64,000 nt of DNA from an uncultured Lachnospiraceae bacterium (GCA_949502235.1 CATBDC010000017.1:1-64000); one strand, 5' to 3'. Numbered from the stretch's first letter, positions 1-9,088 are shown. Numbers and translations: made by a program. Notes: a model not told the origin generated them from the sequence alone.

Positions 1-41
1 CCATTTCAGGCAGTTCGTTACTAACTTAATGACATTGCGGA

Positions 42-53
42 GTGAACAGTAAC
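42..53 (+). repeat. Intergenic GTGAACAGTAAC repeat, copy 1
   Basis: The 12-base word GTGAACAGTAAC, preceded by GGA, lies in the leader of the first gene. The same word or a one-base variant recurs near 41.07, 43.75, 50.88, 51.08 and 57.48 kb, always between genes. Here only the right half is intact; a weak left half (GTTACT) lies at 17-22. Nothing else is recognisable in bases 1-159. Confidence 0.6.
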
Positions 54-159
54 AAGAACACGAAATTTATCGAAGGAAGTATTTGATTTTTGGAAAATTC
101 TATGCGATAATTTAATAGTGCAATAAAATATTTCTCAGAAGAAAAGAGGATGATCATAT

Positions 160-813
160 ATGCAGATATTAGATATTATCGATATAGAGGAGCTGCAGGG
201 AGTGCAGGACATGCTTGCCTCCGCCACAGGCATTGCGTCTGTTATTGTAGATACAAAGGGCGGCTTCATCACAAAGCCAAGCAATTTCAGCGGCTTACAC
301 TATGCCGAATCTATGGAGTATGCCGAACCCATTATCATAGAAGGAGAGCTCTGCGGTAAAGTATTAGGCGGCCAGATGCCGGCAGACAGTTTTCATGATG
401 CATCCGGGGCAGCCATGCCGGTTCACACCGAAGAATCCATAAGCCAGGCCGCAAAGCTTTTAGGCAACATGGTAGGCCTTCTTGTAAACTTCAGACATGA
501 AACCCAGAAAAATCAGGCTAAGATCGTTTCCTTAAAGGAAGACATAGAAAACATGATCTCCCGGACGGCAGACATCACATCCAAGACAAGAGAGCTTAAA
601 AAGATATCAAAGGAACAGAAGATACTCTCTGTCAATGCGTCCATAGAAGCAGGCCGCGCCGGAGATGCAGGGAAAGGCTTCCGTATCGTAGCTAACCAGA
701 TGGGAGAGCTGACGGAATCCTCCTCCAAGATCTACGAAACCATCATCGAAGACGCAGCCATCATACATACCTTCGTAGAACACTTAGAAGACGTATTCCA
801 CCGTGGAGACTAA
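160..813 (+). CDS. Mini chemoreceptor-like protein with degenerate PocR sensory domain
   Basis: A soluble 217-residue protein with no signal peptide or membrane segment. Residues about 5-85 resemble a PocR ligand-binding domain: the KPSNFSG strand, AEPIIIEGELCGKVLGGQ and a following helix are recognisable. The Cys-rich middle part of usual PocR domains is missing, because SNFSG joins almost directly to the AEPI strand. Residues about 115-217 are coiled coil and contain the highly conserved chemoreceptor hairpin tip (SVNASIEAGRAGDAGKGF, then IVANQMGELTESS), which normally contacts CheA/CheW. The helices on each side are far shorter than in true chemoreceptors. The start is the ATG at 160 behind AGAGGATG; the other overlapping frame has no family signal. 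No chemotaxis genes lie nearby. Role is inferred: a cytoplasmic sensor or signalling adaptor. Confidence 0.75.
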   Translation: MQILDIIDIEELQGVQDMLASATGIASVIVDTKGGFITKPSNFSGLHYAESMEYAEPIIIEGELCGKVLGGQMPADSFHDASGAAMPVHTEESISQAAKLLGNMVGLLVNFRHETQKNQAKIVSLKEDIENMISRTADITSKTRELKKISKEQKILSVNASIEAGRAGDAGKGFRIVANQMGELTESSSKIYETIIEDAAIIHTFVEHLEDVFHRGD

Positions 814-850
814 GGACTGTTATATTCATTAAAACATGTATTAACCAGGC

Positions 851-886
851 ACAAGGCCGCAGGAACCCTTCCCGTGGTCTTGTTTC
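851..886 (+). terminator. Hairpin after the PocR/MCP gene, possible terminator
   Basis: ACAAGGCCGC at 851-860 can pair with GTGGTCTTGT at 874-883 (10 pairs, two of them G-T), followed by a short TTTC. The weak T-run makes termination uncertain. It sits between the first gene and the ABC exporter. Confidence 0.35.
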
Positions 887-959
887 ATGATGAAAGCAAA
901 GTCTGCCGTGTATATCCTCACCACATACCCGAATGAAAGATTAAAAACCGGAGGAAACT

Positions 960-2699
960 ATGAAAGAGAAACTTAAAAAACTTTTTGCCTACTATACCCC
1001 TTACAAGCTTTTATTTTACAGCGACATGTTTTTCGCCGTCATCGGCGCCATCATCACGCTTATTATTCCCCTTATCATCCGCTATATCACCAATGAAGTC
1101 GTTTATTTCGAACCAGCGCAGGCAAGGGGATCGATTCTTACTTTAGGTGCGGTGCTGGTCGGACTGGTGCTTATAGAAATATTCTGCAATTTTTACATAG
1201 CATACTATGGACATATTATGGGGGCTATGATGGAAGCTGATATGCGCCGGGATATTTTCGGGCATTATCAGAAGCTGACCTTTGCCTTTTATGACAATCA
1301 GAAGGTAGGGCATCTTCTGTCCCGGATTACCAGTGACCTTTTTGACATCAGTGAGCTTCTGCACCACGGCCCGGAGGATCTGGTTATTTCCATTATCAAA
1401 ATCGCCGGCTCCTTTGTCATCCTTTTTATGGTGAATGTAAGGCTTGCCCTTGTTGCCTTTGCATTTATTCCGGTTATGGCTGTGTTTGCCTTCTATTTCA
1501 ACGGCAAAATGAAACGGGCTTTTAAACGGAACAGAGAGAAAATAGCGGACATTAACAGCCAGATTGAGGACAGCCTGGCGGGAATCCGTGTGGTAAAATC
1601 CTTTGCCAATGAAAAAGAAGAGATGAAAAAGTTTAAGGCTGGAAATGATAACTTTGTGGCAGCAAAAAAAATCAGCTACAGATACATGGGAATTTATAAT
1701 TCCGGTCTGGGAGCCATGACGACTCTTGTGACCGTGGGTGTGCTTGTATCCGGCGTGCTTATGATGCTTAATGGGTCCGTGGCCCTTACGGATCTCATTA
1801 CCTTCATTTTATATATTACGAATTTCACAGATCCGGTAAAGAAGCTTGTGACCTTTACAGAGCAGTTCCAGAACGGATACTCGGGCTTTGAGAGATTTCT
1901 TGAAATCCTTTCTATTGCGCCGGATATTGCGGACAGGCCGGATGCTGTTTCCGTGGATAAGGTGAAGGGCGATATTGAGTTTCGGGATGTATCCTTCCGG
2001 TATGAGGATCAGACGGATGCAGTGCTTCACGGGATTAACCTGAAGGTAAAAGCAGGGGAATATATTGCCCTCGTGGGTCCGTCCGGAGTTGGGAAGACAA
2101 CGCTGTGCAGCCTGATTCCCAGATTTTATGAGGTGTCGGAGGGTGCGGTTTATATTGATGAAACAGATATCCGGGATATGAAGCTGAATGACCTTAGAAA
2201 CCATATTGGGATTGTGCAGCAGGATGTGTACCTGTTTGCGGGTACGATTATGGACAATATCCGCTATGGACGGCCAGAAGCCGCGGACGAGGAAGTAATA
2301 CGGGCGGCAAAGGCTGCTAATGCCCATGAATTTATCATGAGCTTTCCAGAAGGATATCACACAGATATCGGACAGCGGGGCGTGAAGCTTTCCGGCGGGC
2401 AGAAGCAGAGGCTCTCCATTGCCAGAGTATTTCTTAAAAACCCGCCGATCCTTATTTTTGACGAGGCGACCTCAGCCCTTGATAATGAAAGTGAAAGGAT
2501 CGTACAGCACTCCCTTGAAAGCCTTGCGAAAAACAGGACCACATTTGTCATTGCCCACAGGCTGACAACAATCCGCAATGCAGGAAAGATTCTTGTCCTT
2601 ACGGAAAATGGAATTGCAGAGCAGGGAAGCCACAAGGAGCTGATGGCAAAAAAGGGAATCTACGAGACTCTTTATAACACAAATTTCGAGCCCTTGTAA
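960..2699 (+). CDS. ABC transporter, fused membrane and ATPase domains (MsbA/BmrA type)
   Basis: A 579-residue half-transporter of the exporter type. About six hydrophobic helices fill residues 15-320 and the ATPase follows from about 340. Walker A is GPSGVGKTT near residue 372, the ABC signature is LSGGQKQR near 476, and Walker B is ILIFDEATSALD near 497, followed by an AHRL switch histidine. Length fits the lipid/multidrug exporter family (TIGR/COG1132), which works as a homo- or heterodimer. No second half-transporter is adjacent, so a homodimer is more likely. The ATG follows GGAGGAAACT. The substrate cannot be told from sequence. Confidence 0.93.
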   Translation: MKEKLKKLFAYYTPYKLLFYSDMFFAVIGAIITLIIPLIIRYITNEVVYFEPAQARGSILTLGAVLVGLVLIEIFCNFYIAYYGHIMGAMMEADMRRDIFGHYQKLTFAFYDNQKVGHLLSRITSDLFDISELLHHGPEDLVISIIKIAGSFVILFMVNVRLALVAFAFIPVMAVFAFYFNGKMKRAFKRNREKIADINSQIEDSLAGIRVVKSFANEKEEMKKFKAGNDNFVAAKKISYRYMGIYNSGLGAMTTLVTVGVLVSGVLMMLNGSVALTDLITFILYITNFTDPVKKLVTFTEQFQNGYSGFERFLEILSIAPDIADRPDAVSVDKVKGDIEFRDVSFRYEDQTDAVLHGINLKVKAGEYIALVGPSGVGKTTLCSLIPRFYEVSEGAVYIDETDIRDMKLNDLRNHIGIVQQDVYLFAGTIMDNIRYGRPEAADEEVIRAAKAANAHEFIMSFPEGYHTDIGQRGVKLSGGQKQRLSIARVFLKNPPILIFDEATSALDNESERIVQHSLESLAKNRTTFVIAHRLTTIRNAGKILVLTENGIAEQGSHKELMAKKGIYETLYNTNFEPL

Positions 2700-2705
2700 G
2701 AAATA

Positions 2706-2735
2706 TTGTAAGATTTGGAGGAAATGTGGTATACT
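2706..2735 (+). promoter_or_regulatory. Promoter for the DUF2156 gene
   Basis: TTGTAA (2706-2711), an 18-base spacer, then TATACT (2730-2735) preceded by TG, a sigma-A type promoter with extended -10. It lies 45 bases before the ATG at 2780. Confidence 0.6.
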
Positions 2736-2779
2736 ACAATTATTATTCACAGAAAAAAAGAAAAAGCAGAAGGTAAACA

Positions 2780-3682
2780 ATGGAAGAGATAGCATTTAAG
2801 AGAGCAGAACTAGAAGATAAAGAAATTATTTCAGAATATTTTAAAAACCATACGAGCAGAAGCTGTGAACGGACCTTTGTCAATGTTTTTCTATGGTCAA
2901 GACAGTACCCGGTTAAGTGGGCGGTGATTGAAGATGCCCTTGTCTTTAAAAGCGAGGATGAAAATCATGTATCCTTTGCGTTCCCCGCAGGGGAGGACGA
3001 GAACGTGAAGCGGGCGCTTAAGGTTATGGAGGCGTACAGTAAGGAGAAGGGCTATCCCTTCAGCATGTACAATGTGACCCCGGATAATTTTGAAAAGCTT
3101 GAAGCATGGTATCCGGGAAGATTTCAGATAGAATATGTCCGGGATGATGCGGATTATGTGTATGAGTCTGAAAAGCTTGCCGCCCTTCCGGGCAAAAAGC
3201 TCCACAGCAAGAGGAATCATGTAAATAAGTTTAAGGCTGTTTATGGAAACCGTTGGAGCTATGAGCCTATTTCCGGGGAAAATGTGGAGGAGTGCTTCCA
3301 GATGGCCCTTAGGTGGCGCAGCGCGAATGGCTGTGATGATGATTTAGAGAAAAATGCGGAGATGTGCGTCACATTAAATTCCCTCCGTCTGTTTGAGGAG
3401 CTTAATCTTACAGGAGGGGTACTCCGGGTAGACGGCAGGATTGTAGCCTTTACCATCGGAGAGCCGGTCTGTCCGGATACCTTTGTGGTGCACATTGAAA
3501 AGGCATATGCAGAGATACCAGGAGCTTATAATATGATAAACCAGCAGTTCGTGGAGCGTGAATGTATGGATTACCAGTATGTAAACAGAGAAGAGGACAC
3601 AGGCTCGGAGGGGCTCCGGAAGGCAAAGCTTTCCTACCGCCCCGTATTTCTGGTAGAGAAGGGAAATGTAACCGAAAGATAA
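2780..3682 (+). CDS. DUF2156 (LPG synthase C-terminal like) protein
   Basis: A soluble 300-residue protein that I recognise as the DUF2156 family, which shares the double GNAT-like fold of the C-terminal half of lysyl-phosphatidylglycerol synthase. Landmarks are the LHSKRNHVNKF segment near residue 141, the GGVLRVDGRIVAFTIGE strand pair near 211, and the ending SEGLRKAKLSYRPV, typical of the family. The membrane flippase half of MprF is absent, so it is unlikely to make aminoacyl lipids on its own. A transferase using an aminoacyl-tRNA or acyl donor is possible but unproven. It has its own promoter and is followed 66 bases later by an aminotransferase gene. Confidence 0.8.
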   Translation: MEEIAFKRAELEDKEIISEYFKNHTSRSCERTFVNVFLWSRQYPVKWAVIEDALVFKSEDENHVSFAFPAGEDENVKRALKVMEAYSKEKGYPFSMYNVTPDNFEKLEAWYPGRFQIEYVRDDADYVYESEKLAALPGKKLHSKRNHVNKFKAVYGNRWSYEPISGENVEECFQMALRWRSANGCDDDLEKNAEMCVTLNSLRLFEELNLTGGVLRVDGRIVAFTIGEPVCPDTFVVHIEKAYAEIPGAYNMINQQFVERECMDYQYVNREEDTGSEGLRKAKLSYRPVFLVEKGNVTER

Positions 3683-3748
3683 ATCAATTATCCATGCAGG
3701 CAAGGCTGGCTGGCCCGCTACTTCGCGAAAATAAAGGAGAGATGACAG

Positions 3749-4942
3749 ATGATAGCAGAAAAGATGAAAAGTATGGTGGCAGGAAGCTCCGCCATCCGTG
3801 CCATGTTTGAGGAAGGAAACCGCCTCGCGGAAATATACGGCAAGGAAAATGTATATGATTTCAGCCTCGGAAACCCCAATGTGGCGGCGCCGGAGGCAGT
3901 AAAGCAGGCGATCCGTGAGCTTCTTGACGAAGAGGATCCGGTTGTTCTTCACGGCTATACCAACAGCAACAGCGGGTATGCGGATGTCAGGGAGACAGTA
4001 GCTTCCTCCTTAAACGGGCGGTTCGGCACACATTTTGAAGGAAAGAATATCGTTATGACCGTAGGAGCGGCGGGGGGCCTGAATGTAATCCTTAAGTCCC
4101 TCATTAATCCGGGGGATGAGGTGATTGCATTCGCACCGTATTTTGGAGAGTACCGTTCCTATACGAATAATTATGACGGCGTGCTTGTGGAGATTTCCCC
4201 CAATACAGAGAATTTTCAGCCGGATCTTCAGGAATTTGAGCAGAAGATCACCCCGAAAACAAAAGCGGTGATTGTAAATACCCCCAACAACCCTACAGGA
4301 GTTGTGTATTCTGAGGAAACCATAAAAAGGCTCGCTGCCATTATGGAGGCAAAGCAGAAGGAATACGGCACGGAGATTTTCCTGATTTCTGATGAGCCTT
4401 ACCGGGAGCTTGTGTATGACGGGGCAGAGGTTCCTTATCTGACAAAATACTATGCTAATACAGTTGTGGGCTATTCCTACAGCAAATCCTTATCTCTTCC
4501 GGGAGAGAGGATTGGCTATCTGGTGATTCCAGATGAGGTGTCAGACAGCGGGGAGCTTCTTGCAGCGGCCAATGTGGCCACCAGGATCCTTGGATTTGTG
4601 AACGCCCCTACCCTCCAGCAGAAGGTTGTGGCAAAATGTATTAATGAAAAGACAGACATTTCCTTTTATGACCGTAACAGGGAAGCCCTGTATAACGGGC
4701 TTAGGGAGTGCGGCTTTGAGTGCATTAAGCCGGAGGGCGCCTTTTATCTGTTTGTGAAGTCCCCGGTGGCTGATGAGAAGGAATTCTGCGCTGCGGCGAA
4801 GAAATATAATATACTGATTGTGCCGGGCAGCTCCTTTGCCTGCCCGGGCTATGTAAGGCTTGCCTATTGTGTTTCCTACGAGACGATTGTAAATTCACTT
4901 CCGAAGTTTAAGGAGCTTGCAAAAGAATATGAGAGAATTTGA
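3749..4942 (+). CDS. PLP-dependent aminotransferase, class I/II (aspartate aminotransferase-like)
   Basis: A 397-residue fold-type I aminotransferase. Visible hallmarks are the glycine-rich AAGGLN segment near residue 110 that holds the PLP phosphate, NTPNNPTG near 180, DEPYREL near 215 (Asp and Tyr contacting the pyridine ring), and SYSKSLSLPGERIGY near 248, whose lysine forms the Schiff base. The late GAFYLF and GYVRLAY segments supply the substrate carboxylate arginine. Overall similarity is to bacterial AspC/AlaT-type enzymes; the amino acid used cannot be fixed. The ATG follows AAAGGAGAG. Its end overlaps the HisC-like gene by 14 bases, suggesting translational coupling. Confidence 0.9.
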   Translation: MIAEKMKSMVAGSSAIRAMFEEGNRLAEIYGKENVYDFSLGNPNVAAPEAVKQAIRELLDEEDPVVLHGYTNSNSGYADVRETVASSLNGRFGTHFEGKNIVMTVGAAGGLNVILKSLINPGDEVIAFAPYFGEYRSYTNNYDGVLVEISPNTENFQPDLQEFEQKITPKTKAVIVNTPNNPTGVVYSEETIKRLAAIMEAKQKEYGTEIFLISDEPYRELVYDGAEVPYLTKYYANTVVGYSYSKSLSLPGERIGYLVIPDEVSDSGELLAAANVATRILGFVNAPTLQQKVVAKCINEKTDISFYDRNREALYNGLRECGFECIKPEGAFYLFVKSPVADEKEFCAAAKKYNILIVPGSSFACPGYVRLAYCVSYETIVNSLPKFKELAKEYERI

Positions 4943-5984
4943 GAAAAATATCCGGAAAGTAGAACCCTATGTTCCGGGCGAACAGCCCGGGGAGAAGGTC
5001 ATAAAGCTGAATACAAATGAGAACCCGTATCCTCCGGCGCCGGGCGTCAGGACGGCACTTGAGACTATGGATACAGAGAGGCTCCGCCTCTATCCCGATC
5101 CATCGGCAGAGGCGCTGGTTAGGGAGCTTTCCAGGTTTTATAAGGTGGATCCTTCCCAGGTGTTCGTAGGTGTAGGCTCGGACGATGTGTTGTCCATGTG
5201 CTTTCTTACTTTTTTTAATTCTGAAAAGCCGATTTTATTTCCGGACATTACATATTCCTTTTATAAGGTATGGGCAGAGCTTTACAGAATTCCTTACGAG
5301 TGTCCAAAGCTTGATGAGAATTTCCGCCTTGTAAAGGAGGATTATTACAGGGAAAACGGGGGCGTTATTTTCCCCAATCCCAATGCGCCCACAGCTCTTT
5401 ATGAGGAGCTTTCCACAGTGGAGGATATTATTGCCCATAACAGGGATGTGATTGTGATTATAGATGAGGCTTATGTGGACTTTGCGGGTCCCTCGGCCAT
5501 GGAGCTTCTTGATAAATACGATAACCTGCTCGTTGTGCAGACCTTTTCGAAGGCCCGCTCTATGGCGGGGATGCGGATTGGGTATGCGGTTGGAAGTCCC
5601 ACGCTTATTAAGTACCTGAACGATGCTAAGTTTTCCTTTAATTCTTATACCATGAACCAGACATCTTTAATCTGCGGCGTGGAGGCAGTAAAGGATCAGG
5701 CATATTTTGAAGCGAATCTTCGTAAAATTATTGATACAAGACAGTGGGCAAAGGGTGAGCTTCAAAAGCTTGGCTTTCAGTTTACGGATTCTAAAGCAAA
5801 CTTTATCTTTGCCACCCATCCTGACTATGATGCCAGAGAGCTTTTCGAGGCCATGAAGGAGGCTGGAATCTATGTCCGCTTCTGGGGGAGCAGGCGGATC
5901 GAGCAGTATCTAAGGATTACGGTTGGCACAAGAGAAGAGATGGAAACAATGTTTGCATTTTTAAGAAAATATATGAAAAAATAA
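4929..5984 (+). CDS. hisC: Histidinol-phosphate aminotransferase-like enzyme
   Basis: A 351-residue class II aminotransferase of the HisC family. It shows KLNTNENPYPP near the start, the YPDPSA motif, VGVGSDD, IDEAYVDFAG near 176-186 and TFSKARSMAGMRIGY near 205 with the PLP lysine. The end is also typical: FWGSRRIEQYLRITVGT. The family makes histidinol phosphate from imidazole-acetol phosphate; close relatives act on aromatic amino acids or threonine phosphate (CobD). No other histidine gene lies nearby, and a DAHP synthase sits 1.5 kb downstream, so an aromatic role is possible. I chose the ATG at 4929 overlapping the previous stop; a TTG at 4917 is in frame but too close to the AAGGAG. Confidence 0.82.
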   Translation: MREFEKNIRKVEPYVPGEQPGEKVIKLNTNENPYPPAPGVRTALETMDTERLRLYPDPSAEALVRELSRFYKVDPSQVFVGVGSDDVLSMCFLTFFNSEKPILFPDITYSFYKVWAELYRIPYECPKLDENFRLVKEDYYRENGGVIFPNPNAPTALYEELSTVEDIIAHNRDVIVIIDEAYVDFAGPSAMELLDKYDNLLVVQTFSKARSMAGMRIGYAVGSPTLIKYLNDAKFSFNSYTMNQTSLICGVEAVKDQAYFEANLRKIIDTRQWAKGELQKLGFQFTDSKANFIFATHPDYDARELFEAMKEAGIYVRFWGSRRIEQYLRITVGTREEMETMFAFLRKYMKK

Positions 5985-5994
5985 GGAGAGCTTT

Positions 5995-6507
5995 ATGACA
6001 GAAACATTAGTACAGGGAATTATTGACGCACTTGGCGGGAGCGTGGGAAAGGAAGCCATCGTCTTTCTCATCTCCATGGTTCCGATTCTGGAGCTTAGGG
6101 GGGCTCTCCTTGTGGCAGGCCCTTTGTTAGGCGTGCCGGTGGCAAAGGCAATCCCTTTAAGCGTGATTGGAAATATTATTCCAGTTCCCTTTATCCTGCT
6201 TTTGATTACGCCTATCTTTAAGTGGATGAAGGGGACAAAGCTTTTTAAACCCATGGTTGATAAGCTTGAGGCAAAAGCCATGAGTAAAAGTGATAAGATT
6301 GAAAAATATGAGTTCTGGGGCCTTGTCCTTTTTGTAGGCATTCCGCTTCCCGGAACCGGGGCGTGGACCGGCTCCCTTATTGCGGCGCTTTTAGGTATTA
6401 AGTTTAAAAAGGCATTTCCGGCGGTGATTCTTGGTATCCTGATGGCAACTGTAATTATGTGGTTTATTTCCTATGTACTGCTTGGCGGAGTGCAGGTAAT
6501 AGGATAA
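5995..6507 (+). CDS. COG2426 small membrane protein (small multidrug export family)
   Basis: A 170-residue integral membrane protein with about four hydrophobic stretches. It matches the COG2426/Sm_multidrug_ex family by the segments MVPILELRGALLVAG near residue 25, IPVPFILLLI near 62, and the very conserved IPLPGTGAWTGSLIAALLG near 115. The family name reflects an old annotation; actual transport has little support, and the two re-entrant-like conserved loops resemble the DedA/SNARE-associated superfamily. It starts 10 bases after hisC behind AAGGAGAGCTTT, so it is in the same transcript. Confidence 0.82.
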   Translation: MTETLVQGIIDALGGSVGKEAIVFLISMVPILELRGALLVAGPLLGVPVAKAIPLSVIGNIIPVPFILLLITPIFKWMKGTKLFKPMVDKLEAKAMSKSDKIEKYEFWGLVLFVGIPLPGTGAWTGSLIAALLGIKFKKAFPAVILGILMATVIMWFISYVLLGGVQVIG

Positions 6508-6536
6508 AATATAGAAGAAATAAAGGAGTGAAGAAA

Positions 6537-7493
6537 ATGGAAAAGGTATATGATGTTACAGCAATGGGTGAAATGTTGATTGATTTCACTATGAACGGAA
6601 CAAGCGAACAGGGAAACAACATGTTTGAGGCCTGTCCGGGCGGTGCGCCCTGCAATGTGCTGGCCATGCTGAATAAGCTGGGAAGAAAGACTGCGTTTAT
6701 CGGAAAGGTGGGAAAGGATCAGTTCGGGCGCCTTTTAAAGGATACCATCTGCGAAATCGGAATCGAGACAAAGGGGCTGATTTTTGATGAGGAAATTAAC
6801 ACGACTCTTGCATTTGTACATACCTTTCCGGACGGTGACCGTGAATTTTCCTTCTACAGAAAACCAGGGGCAGATATGATGCTGTCGGAGGACGAGGTAG
6901 ATTATGAGCTGATAAAGAGCTCAAAGGTATTTCATTTCGGGACACTATCTATGACGGACGAGCCTGTGAGATCCGCGACAAAGAAGGCTCTTAAGGCTGC
7001 AAAGGAGGCAGGGTGCCTCATTACCTTTGACCCCAATTTAAGAGAGCCGCTGTGGAAATCCCTTGACGATGCGGGGGAGGCAATGGAGTATGGCTTCCAG
7101 TACTGCGATATGCTGAAGATATCTGACAATGAGATCCAGTTCATTTCCGGTAAGGAGGATTATGACGAGGGGATTAAGTACCTTCAGGAGAAATATCATA
7201 TTCCGGTGATTTTCCTTACAATGGGAAAGGAAGGAAGCCGGGCATATTATAAGGATTTAAGAGTAGAGCGTCCGGGTTTTTCTGTAAAGGCAATTGAGAC
7301 AACAGGGGCCGGGGATACCTTCTGCGGCTGTGCTATCAACGGCCTTTTGAAATACGGCATAGAGAATCTGACAGAGGAGATGCTGGGAGAAATTCTTACC
7401 TATGCCAATGCAGGGGCTGCCCTGATTACCCTGAAGAAGGGAGCGATCCGTTCCATGCCGGAGGCCTCTCAGATTGAAGAAATGATAAAGTAA
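6537..7493 (+). CDS. PfkB-family sugar kinase, probable fructokinase
   Basis: A 318-residue ribokinase-fold kinase. The PfkB signatures are visible: the GEMLIDF start, PGGAPCNVLAMLNKLG (about residues 31-46) that binds sugar, GKVGKDQFG, and the C-terminal ETTGAGDTFCGC near 250, whose GAGD aspartate is the catalytic base. The overall pattern and length fit bacterial fructokinases (ScrK/FrlD-like), which phosphorylate fructose with ATP. No sucrose or fructan genes are adjacent, so the sugar is uncertain. The longer frame begins at 6459 inside the upstream gene, but AAAGGAGTGAAGAAA precedes the ATG at 6537. Confidence 0.87.
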   Translation: MEKVYDVTAMGEMLIDFTMNGTSEQGNNMFEACPGGAPCNVLAMLNKLGRKTAFIGKVGKDQFGRLLKDTICEIGIETKGLIFDEEINTTLAFVHTFPDGDREFSFYRKPGADMMLSEDEVDYELIKSSKVFHFGTLSMTDEPVRSATKKALKAAKEAGCLITFDPNLREPLWKSLDDAGEAMEYGFQYCDMLKISDNEIQFISGKEDYDEGIKYLQEKYHIPVIFLTMGKEGSRAYYKDLRVERPGFSVKAIETTGAGDTFCGCAINGLLKYGIENLTEEMLGEILTYANAGAALITLKKGAIRSMPEASQIEEMIK

Positions 7494-7520
7494 AACATGG
7501 AGAAGAAAGAAGAATAAGCT

Positions 7521-8552
7521 ATGGCAATGAAAATTAATAAAGCCCTGCCTTCCCCGCAGGAATTAAAGGCAGAGTATCCTTTGTCCGATAAACTAAGAGA
7601 ATTAAAGAGCAGAAGAGATGAGGAGATCCGAAGGATATTTACCGGAGAGTCAGAAAAGTTTGCCGTCATTATAGGCCCCTGTTCGGCAGATAATGAGGAT
7701 TCTGTATGTGAATATGTGAACCGTCTGTCCTGTGTAAACGAAAAAGTTTCCGAGAAGCTTATTTTGATTCCCAGAATCTATACAAATAAACCAAGGACCA
7801 CCGGAGAGGGCTATAAAGGGATGCTCCACCAGCCGGATCCGGATAAAGCGCCGGATCTTTATGCAGGGATTCTGGCAATCCGCAGGATGCACCTTAGGGC
7901 AATGGAGGAAAGTGGGCTCACAGGGGCGGATGAGATGCTTTATCCGGAAAACAGAAGCTATCTGGACGACATTCTATCCTATGAGGCAATCGGCGCCCGT
8001 TCTGTGGAGAACCAGCAGCACCGCCTGACAGCAAGCGGCATGGATATTCCTGTAGGAATGAAAAATCCTACCAGCGGAGATCTGTCAGTCATGCTGAACT
8101 CGATTGTGGCGGCACAGCACGGACACCGGTTTATCTACAGGAACATGGATGTTACCACAGATGGAAATCAGCTTGCCCACGCGATTCTTCGGGGAGGCGT
8201 GGATAAATACGGCATGAATATTCCCAATTACCATTATGAGGACTGTGTAAGGCTTCTTAGCCTGTATGAGAAAAAGGAGCTTAAAAACCCTGCGGTAATT
8301 ATTGATACGAACCATTCTAATTCAAGCAAGGCTTATAAAGAGCAGATCAGGATTGTCAGCGAGGTTCTTCACAGCCGTAAGATGAATCCAGGGCTTAAAA
8401 CATTAATTAAAGGTGTAATGGTTGAGAGTTACCTGGAAGAGGGCAGGCAGGATATCAGCGGAAACATGGTGTATGGAAGGTCAATTACGGATCCGTGCAT
8501 CGGATGGGAGGATACGGAAAGGCTGCTTATGAAGATTGCGGAGGAATGTTAA
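7521..8552 (+). CDS. aroG: 3-deoxy-7-phosphoheptulonate (DAHP) synthase, type I
   Basis: A 343-residue enzyme of the AroF/G/H type that condenses phosphoenolpyruvate with erythrose 4-phosphate, the first step of the shikimate pathway, in the cytosol. Seen here are IGPCSADN near residue 51, RIYTNKPRTTGEGYKG near 85, GARSVENQQHR near 156, GMKNPTSGD and IDTNHSNSSK near 262, which line the metal and PEP sites in this family. Full length for the short, type I alpha form with no extra regulatory domain. It lies 27 bases after the sugar kinase. Its stop overlaps, by four bases, the stop of the convergent XRE gene. Confidence 0.93.
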   Translation: MAMKINKALPSPQELKAEYPLSDKLRELKSRRDEEIRRIFTGESEKFAVIIGPCSADNEDSVCEYVNRLSCVNEKVSEKLILIPRIYTNKPRTTGEGYKGMLHQPDPDKAPDLYAGILAIRRMHLRAMEESGLTGADEMLYPENRSYLDDILSYEAIGARSVENQQHRLTASGMDIPVGMKNPTSGDLSVMLNSIVAAQHGHRFIYRNMDVTTDGNQLAHAILRGGVDKYGMNIPNYHYEDCVRLLSLYEKKELKNPAVIIDTNHSNSSKAYKEQIRIVSEVLHSRKMNPGLKTLIKGVMVESYLEEGRQDISGNMVYGRSITDPCIGWEDTERLLMKIAEEC

Positions 8553-8887
8553 TTCTTGTCACGCAGCTCTAAAAGTTCCATATATTCCATGAGGCTTTGC
8601 TTTGAGCGAAGGGAAAGATTATGGTAGCGTTTAAGAAGGGCCAGCTCTTCAGGATGGCAGGCGAGACCACGTGCTGGTTCAAACTCTATTGTATTATCCT
8701 CTATAAGGTAGTCTACAGATACATGAAAAAGATTTGCAAGAGCTGTCAGCTTTTCGTGGGAAGGCTGGCGGCTTTTTGTTTCATAGCCTGCGATGGTAGA
8801 ACGGGCAACATTAATACACGCGGCAACATATTTCTGTGTCATTTCATTTTTATGTCGTAATTCTTTTAGCTTTTTATCAAAGGACAT
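8549..8887 (-). CDS. Small XRE-family transcriptional regulator
   Basis: A 112-residue DNA-binding protein. Residues about 6-60 form a helix-turn-helix of the Cro/CI type, seen in LKELRHKNEMTQKYVA and ARSTIAGYETKSRQPS followed by the LFHVSVDYLI segment. The C-terminal 45 residues are helical and carry no ligand domain. The longer frame begins at 8980, but an AAGGAGG site sits correctly before the ATG at 8887. Transcribed against DAHP synthase with overlapping stops. A natural target would be its own promoter, in the 170 bases shared with the divergent gene at 9089. Confidence 0.88.
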   Translation of the reverse strand: MSFDKKLKELRHKNEMTQKYVAACINVARSTIAGYETKSRQPSHEKLTALANLFHVSVDYLIEDNTIEFEPARGLACHPEELALLKRYHNLSLRSKQSLMEYMELLELRDKN

Positions 8888-9014
8888 AAGAAAATCCTCC
8901 TTGTTAAAAATATGTATTATCTTATCAATTGTGAAACAAAAGGAACATATCATGTGCTGATAGTCAACAAAATGTTGCATCCTATGTTTCGGAACAGAAC
9001 ATAAAAGATAGCTG

Positions 9015-9044
9015 TTGTATAAAGAATGTCCAATGTGGTATAAT
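9015..9044 (+). promoter_or_regulatory. Promoter for the 9089-ispG-polC unit
   Basis: TTGTAT (9015-9020), an 18-base spacer and TATAAT (9039-9044) preceded by TGG. It is 45 bases before the chosen ATG at 9089 and the three following genes are closely packed, so it likely drives ispG and polC too. Confidence 0.6.
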
Positions 9045-9088
9045 TTTAATCAATACAGATGAATTGTCGGATGAGAGGATATGTTAGG

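Noticed and set aside
4917-4928. TTG start for the HisC-like gene
   Set aside because: Only two bases from the AAGGAG; the ATG at 4929 overlapping the previous stop is the more usual arrangement.
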